Of a stretch of DNA of 64,000 nucleotides, positions 1-12,316 are shown piece after piece (positions within the stretch are counted from its first letter, which is position 1; each line of letters begins with the position of its first letter). The notes beneath the pieces are model-generated. The model did not search any database and had not been told where the DNA came from. It saw only the letters and a program-made list of their open reading frames with translations. The position numbers and the translations under genes are program-made. The DNA comes from Rhizophagus irregularis (taxonomy: Eukaryota; Glomeromycota; Glomeromycetes; Glomerales; Glomeraceae), in NCBI RefSeq assembly GCF_026210795.1, contig NC_089440.1, positions 3,100,001-3,164,000 on the forward strand, in the 5' to 3' direction.

Positions 1-1447
1 ATTGTATATTCTAATTGTTCTGAAAAATCTTGAGTTACATTTTCAGGTTCAGGTAAATTGTTAAAATTAAGAAGACGACTTGTATAATAAGCTTGAGGAT
101 GTGAATTTTGTTTTTCAGATTGAGGATTTGAGTTTTTAAATAATTTCTGTGCATATCTAATATTTTTAATAATTAATTTTTCTTCATCATTTGGAATTAT
201 TTTTGTATTTTTGCTTAAAAGTTCCTTCCAATGATGAAAAATTTCTTTTAATTCTTTTGCAATCGGACGATTTTCAGGATTAGAATTTATACATTTTAAA
301 ATGATTCCTTTAAGAACTTGAGGAGTTTCTCTTGGAATTTGAGGTCTTTCACCTTTACAAATTTCAAATACAAGTTCAGAATTATGAGCTTGATTATTGT
401 AAGGAGGTACTTCAGATAATACTTCAATCATAATAATTCCAAAACCATAAATATCGGATGCTTTAGAATATTCTTTTTCTTTTAAAACTTCAGGTGCAAC
501 GTAAGGTAATACACCATATACATTATTTTTTTCACCTTCTTTGTACTCTTCATTTGGTGGTTGACATAAACCTAAATCAGATATCATCGCTTGACCTTGA
601 GCAATCAAGATGTTCCCAGTATGAAAATCCTTATGTAATAAATTATTTTCGTGTAAACTTGCGAGCCCATTAGCAATTGCAGAAAATATTTTTATTTTTC
701 TCTTTAATGTAAACGTTTTAGGATTTTTATTCATAAATTTTCTAAGACTTCCATCTTTTACCCATCCAAAAACTATCATATAATCTTGAGTATTAGAGTT
801 TTGTGTTATTCCCAATATATTAATCACACATTTACCAAGTTCCAACATTTTGACATTATTTTGAATCTAAAAAAAAAATATGTATTTAGGATTTTTTAAT
901 AAAATTTTGGTTTTTTTTTTTGATTCGGTAGATGATGTAATTAAATTAAATTATACCTTACCTCACGTAAGAAACTTGAAGAAATATCTTTAGAATTATT
1001 TAAACTTTTTAATACAACAGTTTCTTTACCAAACCGATCCCAATCTTTAAAAATATAATCATATAAATTTATATGACCATCAATCCATGTTGCTTTATAA
1101 ACTATTCCAAAACCTCCTTTATCTAAATAAGTTATATCTTGAAATTTTTCATAAGGTATCCATTCTAATATATTAGAAGTTTTTGCATTAATTTGATTAT
1201 CTTGAATTAATTTATCAATATTTTTATTATTACTTGTCCAATTCTTAAAATTTTTTTTAAATCTTTTTGAATTACAAGGATGACACCAACTAAAATTAGT
1301 ATATTCTTGTTTACATTCTTGACATATATTAATAGTTTCTGGTGTTTCCCATAACATTCCTAATTCTTTATCTGATCCTCCATCTGTACTAATTGAATCT
1401 TCGTCATCATCATCATCTTCAATGAAAGTATTATTATTATTTTCCAT
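1..1447 (-). CDS. TKL-type protein kinase, partial (3' end outside window)
   Basis: Two exons are visible, 1447..962 and 866..<1, joined in phase 0 by a GTAAGG...TTAG intron. The start is the ATG at 1447, followed by an Asn and Asp-rich stretch (residues 2-17). Residues 42-58 hold a CxxC-x9-CxxC knuckle, probably metal-binding. The kinase domain follows: glycine loop GGFG at about 111, VVLK with the ATP-contacting Lys147, catalytic loop HKDFHTGN with Asp242, and DLG instead of DFG at 259-261, then an APE motif. All catalytic residues are present, so an active Ser/Thr or dual-specificity kinase is likely, although HKD replaces HRD. The frame stays open to base 1. It has a single Cys knuckle, unlike the Cys-repeat paralogues at 29-42 kb. 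The substrate cannot be told from the sequence. Confidence 0.9.
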
Positions 1448-2367
1448 AATTAAAAAAAAAAATTATGAGAAAATTTTTTTTTAATAAGGTATTTATATAA
1501 TTAAATGGATTACGGATTTAACAGATGTTTTGTTGATCCACTTACACAAAAAAATTAATTTTTACGCCCAATCTCATTTACCATTGTTACACTGAAGAGT
1601 GTTTTTTGAATTTGTATGAAAAAAAAAAAGAATCGGTAAAGGAATTTCATTTTAAATGTTAAACTTTTAACGTGAATCTTAAACTTTTATTTTATATACA
1701 GTATAAATTGTATAAGTAATAAAAGAATATACAGTCAGCTCTAGATTTAACGAACCCTCCGATTTTCATCTCAAATTCGCTATAAGATTATAGCAAAGAA
1801 TTTAATTGGCTTTGATTGGTTAAATGTCACGTGTTGAGCATTTCGAGAGTTGACTTTTAATTATTTAATGGACTTTTAATTAGATAGGTTAATGAGGAGC
1901 TTAGATCATCGGATTCAAGTTTTCAACTTTAATTCAATTGAGTCGGTTCATTACAATATTGATCTATAAAAGATATGAAATTCTTGTGTAACCCCAGAAA
2001 TATACCGTCCGAAATAAGCGTCCTTTATCAGCATTATGCCGATTTTGGCCCATAATCTTGGCAGGCGGTTTGAAATTGTACTTAGTGATGGTCACAGTAA
2101 AATCTGTTGTACCAAATCTTGAGATCAATAAACAAAATTTTATAATATGCAATTTATTATTGGTATGACAACTATTTAATGCATATTGATCAAGTAGTAA
2201 TCAGTAGTAATCGAGTAAATATTAAATTTTGATCGATTAACCTAATCAAGCGTGCATTTTTTTTGCCATTAAATTCACTAGTGAATTATAGATAGAAAAT
2301 ATACCTAAGATTTTATTTTAAAATTACTAAAAAAATGTTTACAAAATCTAACCACTAGAAATGATCA
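1448..2367. other. intergenic, upstream of kinase
   Basis: This lies between two genes on the minus strand. The part near 1448-1700 should hold the kinase promoter. A CACGTG palindrome sits at 1828-1833 next to a CAAT-type ATTGG. A 62-codon open frame at 1964-2152 shows no family resemblance or splice context. No RNA gene seen. Confidence 0.5.
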
Positions 2368-3841
2368 TTAATCTTCATGTTCTGAATTTTCATCATTTTT
2401 CTGTTCGGCTCGTTCCATATTATTGTATTTTTCAAGTAATCTTTTATGCTTGATCTTAACCTTTCTGATTTTTTCTAAATAATAAACATCTAAATAATAA
2501 TCTTGTAATAAAGTTTCTAAAATTTGAACCCTTTCTTCTAAAGAAGAATTATCAGGTCTTTCATTAACTTTTTCTGTTAAAGGAATACCAGCAGATGAAA
2601 CATACTTTTTTGCAAGATTTTTCATAAAACTTTTTCTACAAGGTATACAAGAAAGAAGATACTTTTGCGCAAAACCCCTTTAATGGAAGAAAATAAATCA
2701 TTAAAATGTGGAAAAAAAAAATTTTTTTTTTTATTATAATTTTTTTACTTACCATGGTTCAAGTTTTTGCATTCCGAAAAATAAAATAAATATTCCTATG
2801 AAATTCGTTAAAAAAGTTACGATGTTAATATCACGATTAATTTGGATCAGTTAAAAAACTTTTTACCTAATACGGCATTGTAAAAACCTCCAAGGTCAGC
2901 CAATAAATCCGTATCTAAATCGAATAAATTTTTTTTTAGCTTACATTAATATTATAAACGTATTAAAAACGCAATTTGTAAATAGTTACAAATATATGCT
3001 AATTTCTTTTCTTCATATTTGAAAAATCTTGAATGTGGACGAATTCCAAAATTGATTTCATTTGGCTTTAATCCTACGGGTAATTGTTTTAATTGTGGGT
3101 TTAATTCTAATTTACTATTAAAATAATCATCAACAATTACGGTTGGATAAAAGGTAATAAAATAAGCCTGTCCTGGATAAAGAAAAAAATATGATGGATC
3201 TAAATTATAAGAAATTGAAGAAATTGAATATTTTTTCTCTAATAATACTTTATTATGATAAAAAACATCATCAAATTTATCAGAATTACGAAACTGAAAT
3301 GATGTGAAGCTTAAATGTAATAAATTATTATCACTTAGAAATTTGTTATATTGATTGTTATTAAAAGGGAAATAGAACTCCTTAAGTATAGCTTCATATT
3401 GAGGTGTAGGTTTATTATTAAATGTAGTGTTAAAAGGAGTAATGTCACTGATATTCAACTGAGATGAATGAGATGAATCGATAGCAATGTCTTGACATCT
3501 CCCTAATTGAGATGGTTTGGGCGTATCTTTATTCATAAAATTCGTACGAAATTCCAAATTTTCAGAACATATTGTCATATTAAGTTCATACCCTATTTAA
3601 AATGACATAACATTAATTTATTAAATTTCAAAAATTCTGATACAGAAAAATATGTTCTTTTACCATAAAATTCTATAGACTTAATAATGGTAACATAATT
3701 GAAGTCAATTTGTTTATATCGAGAAATTAAATAAATTATGATCATGATTGAAAGAATAATGGCAGAAAAACATCGAAAAAATCTGAACCAAACTGGTTCA
3801 GTAGATCGATAATTACAAAATGAATCTATCAAAAACTTCAT
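2368..3841 (-). CDS. two-TM membrane protein of a fungus-specific family, unknown function
   Basis: Five exons reconstruct without a frame break: 3841..3664, 3592..2990, 2914..2867, 2795..2753 and 2677..2368, giving 393 aa. All introns are GT-AG, 38-75 nt long. One transmembrane segment lies near residues 22-41 and a second near 275-290 (hydrophobic stretch ending FFGM). The roughly 230 residues between them, containing a YPGQAYF motif, would face the lumen or outside. The C-terminal tail starts with CIPCRKSF and is a charged coiled coil ending in acidic residues. The start is the first ATG of the open frame. Decayed relatives occur at 7.1-7.6, 34.4-35.4 and 43.6-44.2 kb, so this is the intact member of a locally multiplied family. 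I do not recognise a biochemical function. Confidence 0.82.
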
Positions 3842-4187
3842 TATTTAAAATCAATAAGTAATTGAGTGTTCGTTTCATTATAACTAAGGCTATTTATTAA
3901 GGTGTATATGAAGTACATTTGTACCGCAAGTACTTTTTTTTAGATATATAATAATTATTTAGAATAAAATATATTTAGTAATAGATTACAGCTGGTTACA
4001 CCCAAAAGAAAATTACAAAGTAAATGATCGGCAAGTGCAGCCTCCAAATATTTTAGTGAAGCTATTTCACGTGATATATTGCAATAGCCTTATATACTGT
4101 CTAAGACCCAAAGTTTTACGTTACTGGTGACTATATTTATATTCTCTGAAAAAAAAAAACATTCTCTTTCACTACAATTAAAAAAAA
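3842..4187. promoter_or_regulatory. shared promoter between two divergent membrane-protein genes
   Basis: A gap of 346 bp separates two start codons pointing away from each other, so it must hold both promoters. A CACGTGA element is at 4068-4074. There is an A-rich leader just before the ATG at 4188. No TATA element could be assigned with confidence. Confidence 0.5.
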
Positions 4188-6482
4188 ATGCAAACCCGTT
4201 CGTATTTTAATATTATACTTGTAAGTACGTTTCTTATTGAAATTATTCTTGGCATTACAGGTGGTATATTTCAATCGACAAGAAAAGGTTATTTGAATGA
4301 TTTGATTGAATTGATTGAATTGATTGTATTATTATCTGTACCTTTTTTCTCTGGAATTTATACTGTAAGTTTTATGTTAAAGTAATTTAAAAATTATTGT
4401 GAATTAATTCTAATTTTAGAGGTTGGAACCGACCAAAAAAACCTTAACCGATTAATAATCGACTAATCAGTTACCATAACCGAATAATAATCGGTTAATT
4501 AATCGGTTAATTAATCGGTTAATTTGTGATGAGGTTAACCGATTAATTAATCGGTTAATATATAAATTTTGCACCCTATATGGATAATATACATGTATTA
4601 TTTCAAAAAGTTATATCAAATTTTAATGGGAAACGAGAACTGACTTTAATTCAAGGTTTACTTAAATGGGAAATTAACAATATTAATGATAGTGGAATTG
4701 AATTGCAAGTTTTTAGGAATGTTTTTATTCCGCCGCTCATTTGAATATTTTGCGTAATATATATCACATGACATTTAGCTACGTCATAAATAACTTAAAA
4801 TAAAAACAAATACTTATAAAAGCATTTAAATATGTTACAAAAAAATATATAATAAATGACCAGATAGAGATTCATTTCCAATAGGTCTATAATCAATATA
4901 TTCTGAAAAAATGTCATTTGTTTCATTATCACCCATATTGTATAATTTTTTTTATAATAAATTAAAATTTCTCAAGTTTTAATAAAAAGTTTAAATGGGT
5001 TTATTTTTTTGACAAGTTTGTCAATACTGTATATTAAAAAAAACTTCTTATCGGAATTTCGGGATAAAAAATCATCTAATCTGAGAAAATGATCTGCATA
5101 TTATTTTAACCGACTAAATTAGTCGGTTAATTAATCGGTTAATTTAGTCGGTTAATTAGTCGATTAACCGATTTTTTGATACTTCTAACCGATTAACCGC
5201 CTTAACCGATTAATTAATCGATTAACGTTAATCGGTTCCAACCTCTATCTAATTTATATGCTGAATTAAATAGTTTTTAGAAAAAAAATTGCTATATTTA
5301 TTAGCTTTTTGTATAGTACATATGGTACCAAATTTAGTTTTTATTGACCATTATTGCTGGGATTTACAATCCGGCTTTTCCAAATATGAAGTAGTGAATG
5401 TTATTTGTATATTAACTTTATTTGAAATTTTTTATATAGTTTTATTATTTATAATATGGAAAAAGAAGTAAGTGATCAAATTTCTATCTCTTTAAAAATT
5501 ATTATAATTTCTAAAAAAAATAAATTTTTATTATAGATATTGGGATGTTAACTCATATAAGATTTCAATACCTAGAAATCTAAAAAGTAATGTATTAAAT
5601 AATAATAGTTATTAAAGATAATTTTATATTGAAAATACTAATATAAAATACTATTTAATTTTAGAGTCTTACATTATATACAACATTTATGTTGTCTTAT
5701 TGTATTCAACATTATGTTATATTATTACATATAGTATTCTTATTATGCTTCAACATTACTCCTTTTTTCTAGGATTTCTAAAACTAACACATAATGATGA
5801 TAAGAGTTTATTAGGAATTTTTATATCTTTACCATTTTTTCCATCTTTTATTTTATTATTCAGTTCAAAAATTGTAAGTATATTGATATATTTATATTTT
5901 AAGCTTGATTCTTTTTTTACAATTTATATATTTTTACAATTCATATAATTTTAAACTTTAGATAAAAAAGGAATTAAGGTTTTATATGTTTTTTATTTAT
6001 CTGACTTATGCGGTACAATCATTTTTTATGGTCATGGCTTTTTTTTACTTTTCTTTTATAACAAGAATAACCTGTAAGTTATATTTATTTAAAATAAGCT
6101 TCGTTAATATTGATAAAATACTAACAGTATTTGTTTTCAGATTTCGTAACGTCGTTATTACTAGGTTTGTTAATTGTGACCACAATTCTATGTCACATAA
6201 ATTTTGGTAAAAACCTAAAATTTTATTGTAAGTATATACAGTATATATATGGAGCCTTTTATTTAAAATTGTTTAAACATTAAATTGATTTTTTTTATAG
6301 TAACGTTTGAACCTGATTTGGGTAAAGAATACGAGTATTTAAATGATCTTAGTTTGGATATCAATAATGGTGAAGAAGAGAAAGATGAAAAAGCCTTTGA
6401 AACATTAAATAGATATTGGAAAACTATAAAAACAATTTTTTATAATGGTGTTATTTTACAAATATTGGACTTTATTGAATAG
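4188..6482 (+). CDS. polytopic (about 8 TM) membrane protein, unknown function
   Basis: Seven exons assemble in frame: 4188..4364, 5274..5467, 5537..5586, 5665..5873, 5962..6073, 6141..6227 and 6301..6482, giving about 336 aa. The exon 6 donor could instead be at 6207, which removes seven residues and keeps frame. About eight hydrophobic helices are visible, followed by an acidic cytosolic-type tail (GEEEKDEK). The second exon starts after the AG at 5272-5273; using the next AG would break the frame. Intron 1 is 909 nt only because an 831-bp transposon sits in it; without the insertion and one target copy it would be about 70 nt like its neighbours. The gene may still be functional if the insertion is spliced out. 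No family assigned. Confidence 0.75.
4417..5247. mobile_element. hAT-like non-autonomous element with 8-bp target duplication
   Basis: The terminal inverted repeats are TAGAGGTTGGAACCGA at the left and its exact complement at the right. The 8-bp sequence TCTAATTT lies directly outside both ends (4409-4416 and 5248-5255), a perfect target duplication of the length made by hAT transposases. Subterminal regions are packed with AACCGATTAAT and ATTAATCGGTTAA repeats in both orientations. The core carries only one short open frame and no transposase. Confidence 0.9.
4580..4744 (+). CDS. short open frame inside the hAT-like element
   Basis: A 54-codon ATG-initiated frame (begins MDNIHVLFQK) lies in the non-repetitive core of the element, where base composition is less repetitive than the flanks. 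It may be a captured fragment of a host or transposase gene. No family recognised; it could be chance. Confidence 0.25.
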   Translation: MDNIHVLFQKVISNFNGKRELTLIQGLLKWEINNINDSGIELQVFRNVFIPPLI

Positions 6483-7125
6483 AGATATACCGATAATACA
6501 TTATGATATTCGAAGGGGAATTTTGAATAATACAATGATCATTTCGAGCATCCTTTCGGGATGACCATTTAGGTTACTGGAAGATATATGTCGTCAGATT
6601 GTGATTTAATTCCTTTATTGAGAAAGTAAATAATTTTTAGTAACCATATTTTCAAATAAATAATGGGCGTTTTTTATGAAAAATAAATAATTAGTATTGT
6701 GATATTAAATTTAATCGGCAATTATTGAGTCGATCATATGCCACGATTGACCATCATCTCACACGTAAAGTATAAATTATTTTTTAAAAATCCCTTTACT
6801 CTTATTATGGTTTTATCAATGTAAAAAGAATAAAGAATAAAAGGACACAAAATTGGATCATCATCCAAACTTAATTTATGAATGCTCTTCCTGATGACGA
6901 TCCAATGACAATCCATTGGTATTTCATACTGATCGACTTACCATGAATGTTTCGGATGAATGATTTGTTAATTAGATTCAATTATGTCTTCTGTAAAACT
7001 GCTCTAGTATGTAACAGTTATAATATTTTTTCTAAGGAAATTTTGAATTTATACGTGAGCACTTTGCATTATTAATTTTGAAAAAAAAATCAGCGATTTA
7101 TTTCGACAAGAAATAATTGGTAATT
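6483..7125. other. intergenic
   Basis: This is the 3' flank of the polytopic gene. A small hairpin CATCC-TTTCG-GGATG starts near 6549, about 70 nt after the stop. Nothing else recognised; an open frame at 6734-6916 on the minus strand has no support. Confidence 0.4.
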
Positions 7126-7600
7126 TTTCTTTTCCTTTTCGACTTTCCAAAGAAAAATTTATTTTATTTCTATATTTTACTTTATCCAGAACAGGCTCAT
7201 TTTGTTACCTTTTATCCAACTGTTGGAATATAGTTATAATGTTTTTTGATAATGATTTAATCCCACGATCAAAAATATATAGTATAATATAAAATTAACC
7301 GCAATTAAAATAGTTTCTTGCAAAATTAAAACTCACGTCAATGCCAGATATGGTGATTGATGTGAAGCATTAATTTGGAATTCAAATTTTTCAAACATGA
7401 AGACAAGAAGCTCGGTTATTATTAACGGAGTTTGTCGATTTGATATAAAAGTACATTCTTTTTGTATACCTTGTAGAAAAAGTTTTATGAGAATCTTTCA
7501 AAAAAGTATATTTCATTTGCCTGCATTCTTTTATCAGAAAAGTTAATGAAAGAACTGCTGTTAATTCTTCTCTAAAAGAAAGGTTCAAAATTTTGATTAT
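7126..7600 (+). pseudogene. degraded paralogue of the two-TM membrane protein
   Basis: Around 7170-7230 the plus strand encodes a clear match to the YPGQAYFITFYPT block of the gene at 2368-3841 (here YPEQAHFVTFYPT) followed by a stop. Around 7455-7495 it matches the CIPCRKSFM block almost exactly. Near 7560-7590 it resembles the coiled-coil region. The order is the same as in the intact gene, but frames are broken by stops and shifts, so this is a pseudogene in the opposite orientation. Confidence 0.75.
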
Positions 7601-8380
7601 TTAAAAAAAGTTAAGGATATTAAATGTTAAATATAAAAGTTTACTTGAAAATATGAAAATGTGGATCGTAATCATCATTTAAATCACAAGGATCAGTTTG
7701 TGGATTTTTAACGGATTGCGTTAAGATTTTAGGATTCATCATAATAATTCCTACATTATTATGAAATCTCTTCATGATAATACTTTAAATAGTGCTAAAC
7801 TTGAATTCAAAGAGACTAATATATAATATACCATATATTTCATATTCCACTCGTGACTGTAATTTTTAGATCATTAGATCTCATTTCATTTAGCCATATA
7901 ATTGCGTGATAAAATATTTAATCCCGCCATAATTAATCACATATTCTGACCTATTCTGACCGTATAAATATTATTATCGCCCAAGAAAACTTTAAATTCT
8001 AATGGAAATTGTACCATGTTAATAATCAAGAACTTTCTTTTTAAAATAAGGTGATTAAATATTCTAATATACTATCGTAAAAACATTTAAAAGTAATAAA
8101 AGCGTTATAAATAAGCTATCTATTAAATATGATCGTTGCACGAATAAATAATATGCAACAACTCGCAATAAGGTCATCCAAAAGGTATAATAAATATGGA
8201 AGAAGAATATTCCAAAAAGAATATTCTTCAATTTTTTTTATTTTTAATGGTTCACGCCTAAATTTTTGAATAAAGGGTGATTTATAATGAACAATTTTAC
8301 CAATTTACTAATTGCGAACTGAAAACAATGTCGATAGAAGAGAATATCTTTTAATTTAAGCAAAAAAAATATTAACAAAT
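7601..8380. other. intergenic
   Basis: AT-rich sequence with no open frame of note, no RNA gene and no clear terminal repeats. Confidence 0.4.
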
Positions 8381-9134
8381 ATGATGATGTCAAAATTTGG
8401 AGTATTTAAGTTTTCAGATTATGATTTAAATTTGGACGAAAGAATAATGAAATTTAAGAAATATGATCACGTCATATGTGAAGATTGTAAATCAAGAAGT
8501 GTAAAAGTTTAGTTTTTTAGTTTTTTGTGTTATAATTGCTATAATAAGGAAACTGATTGTAATGAACTCAATCGTATGAATTATGGAATATGTAAAAATA
8601 TGTTTTAAGTCAAATACTTCTCATGTTTGTTCGACTTACAAAATTTTTGAGACATCAGATTATGATTTAAATTTAAGAGAAAGAAGGGCAAAATATATGG
8701 GTTATAATTACATCTCATGTAAAGAATGTAATCTATTAATTAATAAAATGGTCACATATTGGAAATTGATGTTAATAAAAAGGGTTGTATGAAAGTATGG
8801 ATCAAAAATTGGAATTTTTAATACATCAGATTACGATCTAAATTTAGAAGAATAAGAGCAAAATATAAGGGTTATTGCGCCATTTTATGTGAAGAATGTA
8901 ATCAAGAAATTGATAAATACTATTTTTATTGTACAGGATTTTACAAAGAAGAAACTGATATTAATAAAAAAACGCTAGGATCAACTTTTGAAATTTTCAA
9001 TACATCAGATTACAATTTAAATTTAAAAGAAAGAAGAGCAAAATATATGTTTAACGCATATGAGTATACCATTTTATGTGAAAAATGTAATAATGAATTT
9101 AATGAACGAGATCTTTATTGCACTTATTGTTACG
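8381..9134 (+). pseudogene. broken Cys-repeat kinase N-terminus
   Basis: From an ATG at 8381 the sequence encodes at least four copies of the module seen in the kinases at 29-42 kb: a DLNLEERRAKY-type segment, an ICEDC-type CxxC, then a CYNKET-type second knuckle. Stops and frameshifts separate the copies; for example a TAG occurs after the first knuckle and a TAA within the NLEE segment near 8850. The last module stops exactly at the left end of the 3.4-kb inverted-repeat element, so that insertion or a later rearrangement removed the kinase part. Confidence 0.8.
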
Positions 9135-9420
9135 CTTGGATATCATTTTTTCATATAGTGTAAACTCATTGCAATTATACTTGTAAACTTAAGAAAATAA
9201 ATTTGTATTCTTGTTTATTATTCGCTCTGAAATCGTTTGCTTTCTATTTGTAAAAAAAATTCGCCTTTGGAACAATATATCCCGTTCGCATTTTGGTTAC
9301 TTCCAGATAACATTTATTTTTAGCATCTAGCCTCCAACCTACATGCAATAAAAGGTACCCAACATATGTCCAAACTTGGTGACCGGATGGGTGGACCGTG
9401 GACGGCACAAAATTGTATAC
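9135..9420 (+). repeat. left terminal inverted repeat
   Basis: Pairs with 12317-12561. The inner block CTAGCCTCCAACCTACATGC is the complement of GCATGTAGGTTGGAGGCTAG in the right arm. The left arm has about 30 extra bases after 9346. Confidence 0.85.
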
Positions 9421-9639
9421 CATCCAGTATCTAGTCTCTTAAGTATGGGATTGTGAAAAAAGGGTAAGCTGTTATAAGAAAACCTTGGGGCTTTTTTGCT
9501 ACTAGTGCATAACATAAAAGGCAATCTATACCAATAGCATGCATATATGAGGCTATATCTGAAACATATCTTCTTCAAAAAAGCCTCTCATATAGCATAC
9601 TATATAGATAGCAAGAGAGAACAAGCATGAGGAGGCAGA

Positions 9640-9795
9640 GCCCTTTAGGGTGATACCGACGAATGCGCGTTCAATACCGGAGAATAAGCATGAGCGAGGA
9701 GCTCTTTAGAGCGGCGATGAATGTGCATTCGACAGGAGGGGAAAATAGCAGGACATGAACATAAGCCCTTTAGGGCGATGTGAATGTGGATGCAA
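9640..9795 (+). repeat. three imperfect copies of a GC-richer short repeat
   Basis: Copies begin near 9640, 9697 and 9762. Each has a CCCTTTAGGG or CTCTTTAGAG palindrome followed by a GATGAATGTGCATTC-like block. Composition is well above the local GC level. Confidence 0.6.
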
Positions 9796-10842
9796 TTTTT
9801 CTCAACTTATAGTATATGCTACCCATCTCTATTAAGGTAAATAGGATAGTAATGTTGCAGAGTGAAGGCCTCCCAATTTGCATACCATATTGGTAGAGTT
9901 TGCGTTTTTTTCAAGATGTTACTAGAGCCCCTAGAAAAGCAGAAGACTTATCTCATGAAGAAGATTATTGGATTAAACCGACCTACATGGAGGTTTAGTA
10001 TGGGCTGAGCTATATGAAGGAATTGCAACCGAATTAGATTTCAATGAATATTATTTGTTCATTTTAGTTCATTGTAGTGAATATTGGCCAATAGGGCCAA
10101 AAGAATTTAGAACATTCACTGGCAATAATATAATGTACGGAATTTGTCATTCTTTCATAGGAGGACAACACAGCTATAACACTACATGACACTACACTTA
10201 TATGACTTGCAGTTAGCGAAAAATCTAGGTCTTCACATAGAATTAACCCTAGCTATTACAATATATGGGATGAGGAAGAGAAAGAGATCCCATAACATGC
10301 ATAGATCAATAATAAATGTACGTCTCATTTGTCTTGAAATGATTATTATATTTTTTTTCTGAAACTACCAATAAGTGAAGGCATAGGCATTAGCAACCTT
10401 AGTATGTGGCTATCATGTGACTATACAGTAGTTTCCTTTAATTTTTTTTAAATACAGTTTTTTTTGAAATTATATAACTCCATATTAAATTATTGCAAAA
10501 TGCAAAATCAACACAACACATCCCTAATTGATAGGAGCTAGAACTTGTTGACACGGAATTTACTCACTGTGGTAATTGTGTCGCTAGTGACGATTGACGG
10601 CACGTGATCATGATTAGATCAGTCTCGCCATTGTAAACGCGTCTAAACTTTTTTCTCAAATATTTCGAAAAAACACGGCAATCCTCAGCTCTGAAAACCT
10701 TAAAACTCTTCTTCATTCAGGTAAACTTACGAATTTCAGTCTTTTTATAATTATAATTACCGAAGAAACTTAAGTTTCTATATATATATAGATTGCGATC
10801 CATCCCTGTGGGGAAGCGTGAGCGATTGGGATTATTATTAAC

Positions 10843-10956
10843 AGAATTCCTGGAATTTCAAAGGCGCAAGCGCATCAAACTCTTGGTTCTGAACTAGCTG
10901 CTATTTTTGAAATACTTCCACCAAAAGCCGAGAATATTACAAAGCGGGAGAATTGA
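10843..10956 (+). pseudogene. coding fragment inside the inverted-repeat element
   Basis: A 37-codon stretch reads IPGISKAQAHQTLG and continues with protein-like composition to a TGA at 10954-10956. It may be an upstream exon of the SAM-like pseudogene that follows, but no clean splice junction links them. Confidence 0.3.
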
Positions 10957-10989
10957 GAACATCTTTAAGAGTAGTATTTTTTTCTCTGT

Positions 10990-11252
10990 TCTAGCTGTAG
11001 CATTACATTACGCTTGATAGTTTTGATTATAACGAGTCCTGCAATGCGATTGAGCGACCTTGTCGCACACGGCAAAATGTTATTTTGCTTGAAGTGGACG
11101 GATGGCAGAAATGCTTTTTTTGCCTGAATTACAACTGTAGCATTACATTATACTTAATAGTTCTGTTGATAAACGAGTCCTGCCATGCGATTGAGTGACC
11201 TTGCCACATGTTATTTGGACGGATGGCAGAATTCTTTTTGCATGAATTACGA
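10990..11252 (+). repeat. tandem duplication, about 130 bp x 2
   Basis: The block from CTGTAGCATTACATTA to GGACGGATGGCAGAA occurs twice in direct orientation (about 10991-11125 and 11127-11250). The second copy has a deletion in the CACACGGC part. Confidence 0.75.
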
Positions 11253-11399
11253 TCTGCCAATATTACAATCTGTCAACTATTCAACAATTATGATAAGATG
11301 ACTTATAGTATTTAATATATTTCTTTCTTTCAAAGAACTCTAAAAAAGACCAGGTAAATATCGATTTATGGCAAACATATTCCACAAAACTCGGAAAGA

Positions 11400-12010
11400 T
11401 GGCCATCGAAAATCGAGTTAATAAGGTATGAAATGCCTTTGATTTTAATTGTATATAAAGATCTGAATGTAAGTCGTGTAATCTTTCCTCTAATTAAATG
11501 CTATTAGTGTGAGGTCTTAACTACTGGCATCCGTGCAGCAACCGGAGCAGTGGCTACCGAATTTCCATGTATGTTAAACTTCCAATTGTATTAAATAATA
11601 GTGAAGCGGAAGTCCGATAAATTTCATTCTCCAGACGATGAATTATGAAACGTTGGTGAAGTTAAAGACGAAAATCAGGAAACAATTGATCATGGTAAAA
11701 ATTTATCGGATAATATATGAATTAACATGCACTTATTAATTGTTCCTATGGGGCCTATTTCAATTAAACATCATCAGGCAGTAACGAACAACACACGTCG
11801 CAGTCTTTTACTGAAGAGGAAGTTGAAAGGGAAGACATCGGAGAGTTAATTGACTTTTTACGAAACAAGATGTCTTATTGTTGAAGGAAAACATTTTGAA
11901 ATATTACGCGAATAAGAAATTGCCGGTCGTGACTTCATCATAATGAATAAGCAAGACTTCAATGAATGTGGGTTAGAGATGAAGCTTAGTAGTAAGATTA
12001 AGTAACCATA
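11400..12010 (+). pseudogene. decayed intron-containing SAM-like gene carried in the element
   Basis: Exons assemble with good junctions: ATG near 11399 (MAIENRVNK), intron with GTATGA, exon to near 11568, intron ending CTCCAG, exon with EVKDENQETIDHG, intron ending CATCAG, then an acidic segment SFTEEEVEREDIGELIDFLR. A frameshift then leads to EILRE-stop-EIAGRDFI and NKQDFNECGLEM, which has the spacing of a SAM-like helical domain common in this fungal group. At least two in-frame stops (one TGA, one TAA) and one frameshift mark it as dead. SAM assignment is by pattern only. Confidence 0.5.
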
Positions 12011-12316
12011 ATATTGTAATATGGTTTGGGAATATTTATTAATAACTTATTATATATTCTGGTGATGTAGGTGATGTAGGTGAAAATTTATGTAAGACAT
12101 CTATTTCTCCAGGATTTGATCTAAACGAGTTTCGAAAAGGACTCATCAAAGATCTTAGTGCAAGCATTTATGATGAACTACTTGGGAGAAAAAGTTGAGC
12201 GTTATATGAAAAAAACATAATGCGGGGAAATATCTTGAACAAGAGGCGGATACGGAAGAAGTAGTGATTTTGTAAATAATCACATGTAATCCAAGTATGT
12301 AATTCCGATTTGCTTA

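Noticed and set aside
1964-2152. 62-codon minus-strand open frame
   Set aside because: No family resemblance, no splice partners and no paralogue; likely chance.
4202-4260. Possible 40-nt intron (GTAAGT...ACAG) in exon 1 of the polytopic protein
   Set aside because: Shorter than nearly every other intron here, and the retained sequence encodes a good transmembrane helix.
9339-9578. 79-codon minus-strand frame
   Set aside because: It overlaps the left terminal inverted repeat of the 3.4-kb element and its composition is that of the repeat, not of a protein.
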